A stretch of DNA of 39,079 bases from a virus. Position 1 is the first letter of the stretch. Each line of letters starts with the position of its first letter. The position numbers and the translations under genes were made by a program. The DNA is taken from positions 1 to 39,079 of IMG/VR virus record IMGVR_UViG_3300037226_000124; one strand, written 5' to 3'. The notes beneath the pieces are model-generated. The model was not told the origin of the DNA. It did no database searches and saw only the letters and a program-made list of their open reading frames with translations. Positions 34,643 to 39,079 of the stretch are shown here, in pieces.

Positions 34643-35593
34643 ATGAAACTCAAGCAACGCATTCGCATGGAAATCAAAGAGATCTCCGATACGGGGTCCT
34701 TCGAAGGCATTCTCTCGCCGTACAACATCGTCGATCTGGGCATGGATATTGTCGAGCCCGGAGCGTTCACCAAGACCATCCAGGAGCACGGCTCCGTGGT
34801 GCCAATGCTCTGGCAGCATCTGACTGAGGTTCCGATCGGCGATCTCACCCTGGTTGACGGCCCCGACGCGCTGCGCGTCAAGGGACAGCTCTTGATGGAG
34901 CTGCCGAAAGCGCGGGAGGCCTACCTACTCATCAAGTCCCGGATCGTGCGAGGCCTGTCCATCGGCTACGACACGGTGAAGGATTCCGTCGAGGCCGGCG
35001 TGCGACACCTCAAAGAGGTGCGGCTGTGGGAAGGCTCCATCGTGACGTTTCCGATGGCCGAAGCGGCCCTCATCACCAGCGTGAAGCATCGCGGCGAGAC
35101 CAAGGAAGACTTCAACACCGAACTGGCCGAAGTGCAGCTCCAGGACATGGGATACCAGATATTCAGCGCTCTCCGTTCCGCGCTTTGCTCTCTTCCCTGG
35201 GCCTCCGGCATGTCGCGCGACGAAAAGGTGACGGCCGCCGAAGTGACATGCCAGCAGTTCGCCGATGCCTTCCTGGCGTACCTGCCCGCCTACATCGACT
35301 ACCTGACCGAAGAATACGGCGACCTGGAAACCATGAGCCAGGGCCAGATCGAGACCAAGCGCCTCCAGCGCAAGGCCGGCGCCAAAATCAGCGCCGCCAC
35401 GAAAACGACTTTGACCACGGCGCACGATCACCTGAAGAGCGCCACCGATTTATTGTCCGCACTTATCGATCCCGAAGCCGTCGATGACACTTCGGAGGAG
35501 GAAGCCGCGAAAGGAAAGCCCGAGCCGGAACACAAGGACCACTCGGCAGTGTCCAACCTCCTCGATTCGTTGAGGGGCTTGATTCCAGCATAG
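34643..35593 (+). CDS. HK97-type prohead protease
   Basis: The 316-aa product has the protease domain in residues ~1-165: ISDTGSFEGILSPYNIVDLG, FTKTIQEHGSVVPMLWQH (catalytic His), LIKSRIVRGLSIGY (catalytic Ser) and LWEGSIVTFPMAEAALI. The remaining ~150 residues are helical and charged, with KRLQRKAGAKISAATKTTLT, and end in an acidic, Lys/Glu-rich tail. HK97 proteases are usually ~200-230 aa, so this C-terminal part may be a fused scaffold. It would cleave the capsid delta domain. The start has AAAAGGAAATGG. Confidence 0.88.
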   Translation: MKLKQRIRMEIKEISDTGSFEGILSPYNIVDLGMDIVEPGAFTKTIQEHGSVVPMLWQHLTEVPIGDLTLVDGPDALRVKGQLLMELPKAREAYLLIKSRIVRGLSIGYDTVKDSVEAGVRHLKEVRLWEGSIVTFPMAEAALITSVKHRGETKEDFNTELAEVQLQDMGYQIFSALRSALCSLPWASGMSRDEKVTAAEVTCQQFADAFLAYLPAYIDYLTEEYGDLETMSQGQIETKRLQRKAGAKISAATKTTLTTAHDHLKSATDLLSALIDPEAVDDTSEEEAAKGKPEPEHKDHSAVSNLLDSLRGLIPA

Positions 35594-35606
35594 GGAGCAT
35601 TTCCAA

Positions 35607-36794
35607 ATGAACGAACTCGAAAAGAAACTGTTGGACCTTCAGACCGAACTGAAGGGCCATTTTGAAAAGGCCAAGGCACAGGAAACCGAGCACGGCACCA
35701 TCCTGACCGCAACCAAAACCGCAATCGAAACCCTCCAGAAACAGGTGGATGCCATCGACGTGAAAATGGCCGCCCGGCATGCCGCGGACACCCCCGAGAA
35801 GACTCTTGAAGAGACCTTCAAGGAAAACGAAGACATATCCCGCCTCATGAGGGATCACCGCGGACGCGCCGTCATCGAACTGGACAGCAAGACCGCTGGC
35901 AAACTGTTCCAGCGCAAGACGACCTTCTTGTCGTCCGGCGCCGGTTCCCTGCCCGTGACCGGAGTGCTTGCCATCGACCGCCTGCCCGGCATCACCCTGG
36001 AAGCGCGCCAGCAGTTGAGTATCCGCGACCTGCTCACGGCGCGACCGACCAACATGCAGGTGATCGATTACGTTAAGGTCAACGCTCCCCTCGTGATCGC
36101 ATCGCCCCAGGTGGAAGGCAGCAGCAAGGCCGAAAACACGGTGACCTTCAAGTCGGTTTCGGAGCGCGTGAAGACAATCGCCACCTTCCTTCGCGCATCG
36201 CGTCAGATTTTGGAGGACTTTACCGAGCTGCTCGGGTTCCTGCAATCCAGCCTGCCATACTACACGGACCTGGACGAAGAGATTCAGTTGCTGAGCGGCG
36301 ATTCCACGGGCGAAAACCTCAACGGCATGACGACTCAGGCGACCGCCTTCAGTGCCGCTTTACTTTCGGCCACCAAAGGCTGGAACAAGATCGACGTGAT
36401 CGCCCGCACGATCCAACAGGTCCAGGCGGCGAAGGAAGTGGACCCGACTTTCGTGGTTCTGCATCCCAACGACTGGTGGGACATCCGCTTGACCAAGGAT
36501 GGCTATGGCCGTTATCTGCTGGGAGACCCGCAGATCGCGACGCCGCCGATGCTGTGGAACAAGAGCGTGGTCCCGACCACGACCATGGCCGCCGGCACTT
36601 TCCTGGTAGGCAACGGCAATCCGGCCGCCATCGAGATCCGGGACCGGATGGAGACCACGGTGGATATCAGTACCGAGGATGCCGACAACTTCACCAAGAA
36701 TTTGGTGACGATCCGCTGCGAAAAGCGCCTCGCCCTGATTGTGCGCAGGCCCGCTTCGTTCATCACCGGCACGTTCACGAGCAGCCCCGCCTAA
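35607..36794 (+). CDS. HK97-type major capsid protein
   Basis: The N-terminal ~60-75 residues (NELEKKLLDLQTELKGHFEK, then AKAQETEHGTILTATKTAIE) are coiled coil, the delta domain that acts as internal scaffold. The coat domain follows, with YVKVNAPLVIASPQVEGSSK, TFLRASRQILEDFTELLGFL, LDEEIQLLSGDSTGENLNGM, FVVLHPNDWWDIRLTKDGYG and FLVGNGNPAAIEIRDRMETT. The last is a clear HK97 gp5-family signature. It assembles the T=7-type shell after cleavage by the upstream protease. A GGGAG ribosome site lies 9 bp before the ATG. Confidence 0.92.
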   Translation: MNELEKKLLDLQTELKGHFEKAKAQETEHGTILTATKTAIETLQKQVDAIDVKMAARHAADTPEKTLEETFKENEDISRLMRDHRGRAVIELDSKTAGKLFQRKTTFLSSGAGSLPVTGVLAIDRLPGITLEARQQLSIRDLLTARPTNMQVIDYVKVNAPLVIASPQVEGSSKAENTVTFKSVSERVKTIATFLRASRQILEDFTELLGFLQSSLPYYTDLDEEIQLLSGDSTGENLNGMTTQATAFSAALLSATKGWNKIDVIARTIQQVQAAKEVDPTFVVLHPNDWWDIRLTKDGYGRYLLGDPQIATPPMLWNKSVVPTTTMAAGTFLVGNGNPAAIEIRDRMETTVDISTEDADNFTKNLVTIRCEKRLALIVRRPASFITGTFTSSPA

Positions 36795-36826
36795 TTCCCC
36801 TGGCCGGCTCCGGCTTTTGATCGATT

Positions 36827-36858
36827 GAGGGCAGCCACCGGGGTTGCCCTCGTTTTTT
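36827..36858 (+). terminator. Intrinsic terminator after the capsid gene
   Basis: GAGGGCA (36827-36833) and TGCCCTC (36845-36851) form a stem with a ~11-base loop, followed by a six-T run (36853-36858). It lies 33 bp after the capsid stop and before the next gene, so it should reduce expression of the glycosyltransferase cassette relative to the capsid. Confidence 0.75.
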
Positions 36859-36878
36859 CTTCTCTACCCATTTTTCCC

Positions 36879-37223
36879 ATGCGCCTGATATCGAACCGCT
36901 CCCAACTCCACGGCAGCTACGGCACCGTCGTTTTCGGCCAATCGTTCGACGCCGAAGAGGACGTCGCCCGTCAACTGCTCGACTCCGGCGCAGCTCGGCT
37001 CGCCGGGCCGCCGAACGTTCTGTACGAAACCAAAGTCATCGTGCCGGAAGCTCCCGAGGTGGGCGCGCGGCTCCCGTTTCGTGACGTGCCTGTGCCTGAC
37101 CCGCAACCGGCGCCAGTGGCTGCCGAAGGCGATTCAGTGCTATCGGCACCAGACGTATCCCCACCGGGAACTGCTCATCCTGGCGGACGGCGAAAACGTC
37201 AGGGACCTCGTTCCCCACGATGA
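36879..37223 (+). CDS. Hypothetical protein, 3' part overlapping the next gene (114 aa)
   Basis: The first ~67 residues (MRLISNRSQLHGSYGTVVFG, QSFDAEEDVARQLLDSGAAR, then NVLYETKVIVPEAPEV) have normal coding character. They resemble the short beta-rich proteins often found just after the capsid gene (head-tail connector or stabiliser type). The remaining ~47 residues are Pro/Arg-rich and overlap the glycosyltransferase ORF in another phase for 143 bp. The true protein may be shorter, or a frameshift joins it to the following frame. No ribosome site is clear. Confidence 0.5.
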   Translation: MRLISNRSQLHGSYGTVVFGQSFDAEEDVARQLLDSGAARLAGPPNVLYETKVIVPEAPEVGARLPFRDVPVPDPQPAPVAAEGDSVLSAPDVSPPGTAHPGGRRKRQGPRSPR

Positions 37224-37683
37224 CAAATCAATCCGGCTGCTGGAACTCGCCGGAGCGCCGCAAATCGGCGACAAGCGGAACCTGGGATGCGACCGCGCAC
37301 TGGGGGATATCGTCGCGCACTGGGACGATGACGATTGGTCCGCTCCGGAGCGCCTGGCCGATCAGGTAGCCCGGCTGATAGAAACCGGTCTGGCTGTCAC
37401 GGGCTACCGCACCATGCGGTTCACCGATGGCTCCAGGTCATGGCTCTACACGGGCTCGCCGCTCTTCGCTCTGGGGACCTCGCTCTGTTACCTCAGGGAG
37501 TGGTGGCGGGCCCATCCATTCCCGCAGATCCAGATTGGGGAGGATAACGTCTTCGTGGACGCCGCGAACCAGGCGTGGCAACTGGCGACCGTAGATGCCG
37601 GAGAATTGATGTATGCGACGGTCCACGCGACCAATACCAGCCCGCGTTCGTGCAGCGGAAGTAGTTGGGAGGAAATCCTATGA
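37081..37683 (+). CDS. Glycosyltransferase family 2-like protein (200 aa)
   Basis: VTCLCLTRNRRQWLPKAIQC (nucleotide-binding strand and loop), then YRHQTYPHRELLILADGE, IGDKRNLGCDRALGDIVAHW DDDDW, and GYRTMRFTDGSRSWLY plus EDNVFVDAANQAW match GT-A glycosyltransferases. DDDDW is the metal-binding motif for the nucleotide sugar. It is 200 aa, shorter than most (~250), so the C-terminal acceptor part is small. The start is a GTG at 37081, with an overlapping ORF on the left. The product could glycosylate virion proteins or host surface glycans. Confidence 0.75.
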   Translation: MTCLCLTRNRRQWLPKAIQCYRHQTYPHRELLILADGENVRDLVPHDDKSIRLLELAGAPQIGDKRNLGCDRALGDIVAHWDDDDWSAPERLADQVARLIETGLAVTGYRTMRFTDGSRSWLYTGSPLFALGTSLCYLREWWRAHPFPQIQIGEDNVFVDAANQAWQLATVDAGELMYATVHATNTSPRSCSGSSWEEIL

Positions 37684-38399
37684 ACGTTTGGTTCGCCATT
37701 CCTTCGTGTCGCCCCGCCGCCGAAGCTGAGCCCATTCTTGCCAAGTGGCGCGAGCGGGGATACAAGATCGCCCTGTTAAGGCAGGGTGAGCCGTTGGAAG
37801 CGGATCTGACCATTCAGACCGATCATTACCTTGGCTGGGCGCCGTCGATCAACATCCTGGCACGGTTCATCGTGGAGCATGATCCCGATGCGGAGTTTAT
37901 AGTGAGCGGGGGCGACGATACCGAACCCGACACGGATCACGCGGCGGAAAAGATCGGGCGGGAGTGCCGAGAATATTTTGAAGAGCCTGGCGCGCGCAAA
38001 TTCGAATGGATCGGCGCAACCTTCGGCGTGATGCAACCGACCGGGGACTTGAAGCTCTGGCCGGGTTCGGCCATCGACAGATTCGCGGGCAGTCCATGGA
38101 TGGGCCGGGAGTTCTGCCGGCGGATGTATGGCGGCAGTGGGCCGCTCTTCGACGGCTACCACCACATGTTTGCCGACGAAGAGCTTCAGGAAGTCGCGAC
38201 GAAACTGGGCGTGTTCTGGCAGCGTCCGGACCTGATCCACAAGCACATGCACTGGGGACGGCGAGCCGGTGGCGCGCGGCGCGAGGATATCCCGGACTTT
38301 CTCCAGCACGTGAACTCGCGGGAGCACTGGAACGAATCGGAGGCGCTATTCAACGCGCGCAAGGCGGCCGGCTGGCCGGGACATGAGCCAATCGCATGA
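37680..38399 (+). CDS. Second glycosyltransferase-like protein (239 aa)
   Basis: ATG 37680 overlaps the previous stop (ATGA). MNVWFAIPSCRPAAEAEPIL, LGWAPSINILARFIVEHDPD then FIVSGGDDTEPDTDHAAEKI, GATFGVMQPTGDL then WPGSAIDRFAGSPWMGREFC are typical of a phage GT-A family. GGDDTEPD is the acidic metal/sugar-nucleotide motif. HHMFADEELQEVATKLG follows. It is likely an NDP-sugar transferase or a related protein acting with its neighbours; the acceptor is unknown. Confidence 0.72.
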   Translation: MNVWFAIPSCRPAAEAEPILAKWRERGYKIALLRQGEPLEADLTIQTDHYLGWAPSINILARFIVEHDPDAEFIVSGGDDTEPDTDHAAEKIGRECREYFEEPGARKFEWIGATFGVMQPTGDLKLWPGSAIDRFAGSPWMGREFCRRMYGGSGPLFDGYHHMFADEELQEVATKLGVFWQRPDLIHKHMHWGRRAGGARREDIPDFLQHVNSREHWNESEALFNARKAAGWPGHEPIA

Positions 38400-39019
38400 A
38401 GACCGAACTTGGGTGGGCAAAGGAAATCGCGGCAGACGCTTCAGTGATCGTCGAACTCGGCGCGCACCACGGGAACGACACGGTGGAGATCTACGACGCC
38501 TGCACCAGGCCGTGCCGCTACGTTGCCGTCGAAGCCGATCCGCGCAACGTCCCCGTGCTGTGCCAGCGGATCGAGCGACGGAGTGTCGAAGTGCTACACG
38601 CGGCCGTCTGGGACACCTGCGGCGTGATCCCGTTCCATCTGTGCGAGGGCAACGCCAACGGATCGAGCAGTGCGCGGGAGCCGCTGAAGCACCTGGAGCA
38701 CTTCCCGACGATTCCATTCAAGTTGACCGTGCCAGTGCCGTCCTTGACCCTGGACGCGATCACGGACGGCTGCGGTATCGACCATGTGGATTTGATCTGG
38801 TCCGATATCCAGGGGGCGGAAAGGAACATGGTCGCGGGCGGCCGGCGCACGTTGGCGCGCACGTCGTGGCTCCTGACCGAATGCGACCGCGTGGAGATGT
38901 ACGCCGGACAGGCGACGCGCGACGAGCTGCTGGAGATTCTGGGCCCGGACTGGGAACTGGTGGCCGAATGGCCGGCGAACGCCAACCTGCTACTGCGAAA
39001 CCGAAGGCTGTCCGATTGA
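38396..39019 (+). CDS. FkbM-family SAM-dependent methyltransferase (207 aa)
   Basis: ATG 38396 overlaps the upstream stop (ATGA). ASVIVELGAHHGNDTVEIYD is motif I, followed by YVAVEADPRNVPVLCQRI, a VLHAAVWDTCG region, the FkbM-type PVPSLTLDAITDG then VDLIWSDIQGAERNM, and a final helix. These are the standard FkbM blocks (E.G...G..T, then VE.D...V). FkbM enzymes O-methylate sugars and polyketides, so here it probably methylates a glycan built by the flanking transferases. Confidence 0.8.
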   Translation: MKTELGWAKEIAADASVIVELGAHHGNDTVEIYDACTRPCRYVAVEADPRNVPVLCQRIERRSVEVLHAAVWDTCGVIPFHLCEGNANGSSSAREPLKHLEHFPTIPFKLTVPVPSLTLDAITDGCGIDHVDLIWSDIQGAERNMVAGGRRTLARTSWLLTECDRVEMYAGQATRDELLEILGPDWELVAEWPANANLLLRNRRLSD

Positions 39020-39079
39020 AGCTCATCGCCATCATGCCCGTCCGCAACGAGGACTGGGTACTCGGACTGTCGGCACGGG
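39016..39079 (+). CDS. Third glycosyltransferase, N-terminal fragment (3' partial)
   Basis: A TTG at 39016 overlaps the FkbM stop as TTGA. The visible 21 codons read KLIAIMPVRNEDWVLGLSAR. IAIMPVRNE..V is the beginning of a family 2 glycosyltransferase (first strand and nucleotide loop). The rest lies outside the window. Confidence 0.6.
   Translation, partial: MKLIAIMPVRNEDWVLGLSAR

Overview
The window is most likely the genome, or a large part of it, of a temperate tailed phage or prophage (Caudoviricetes, HK97-type capsid) from a high-GC Gram-negative bacterium. The phage assignment rests on a complete packaging and head module at the right (small terminase, large terminase, portal, HK97-type prohead protease, HK97-type major capsid protein), a collagen-repeat fibre gene at the left edge, a tyrosine integrase, a Gam-like nuclease inhibitor, an orphan DNA methyltransferase and four HNH-type proteins. 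No rRNA, tRNA or chromosomal housekeeping gene is visible. The only replication-type gene, a DnaN-like sliding clamp, sits inside a phage operon. The host cannot be fixed from the sequence; the style of the proteins is compatible with Acidobacteriota or Proteobacteria prophages (inference, low confidence). The last gene and the first gene both run off the window. On a circular map the missing tail genes would fall between the right end (after the glycosyltransferases) and the left end (fibre).

Layout. 1-1800, rightward: end of the late region, with a fibre containing collagen-like Gly-X-Y repeats and a LamG/DUF2341-like protein with a lipoprotein-like signal. 12496-1815, leftward: one unbroken run of 26 mostly tiny genes, nearly all joined by ATGA or TGATG overlaps. 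It contains a large protein of unknown role, two HNH proteins, many small Cys-pair proteins, an ASCH-domain protein, an orphan C5-cytosine methyltransferase and a three-wHTH protein. 12497-14302: control region with a rightward gene, two small leftward genes and several dyads, including three evenly spaced 21-bp operator-like sites. 14303-15427, rightward: two unknown genes. 18336-15399, leftward: nine-gene operon from a TTGACA-17-TAGCAT promoter, apparently leaderless. 18408-19194, rightward: a zinc-ribbon gene and a paralogue of the 14915 gene. 20384-19191, leftward: four-gene operon from a TTGACA-17-TATAGT promoter whose -10 lies in a perfect 16-bp palindrome. 20805-20530: stand-alone LuxR/GerE-type HTH regulator. 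20942-26617, rightward: Gam, small membrane and unknown genes, a zinc-finger plus sigma-region-4-like regulator, integrase, HNH. 30453-27152, leftward: operon with two small genes, a DUF932 protein, the sliding clamp and a 56-aa gene, ending at a clear hairpin; one further small leftward gene follows. 30815-39079, rightward: partial TerS duplicate, TerS, TerL, portal, protease, capsid, then a cassette of three glycosyltransferase-like genes and an FkbM-type methyltransferase.

How it fits together. The late module packages DNA and builds the head, and the glycosyltransferase/FkbM cassette may decorate virions or host glycans. Gam, the methyltransferase and perhaps the ASCH protein would protect or manage the phage DNA. 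The clamp/DUF932 operon would serve replication. Regulation looks distributed: several promoters each carry a different palindrome, and the triple operator resembles a lambda-type switch, yet no classical CI/Cro-type HTH repressor is recognisable. Many small genes could not be given a function.
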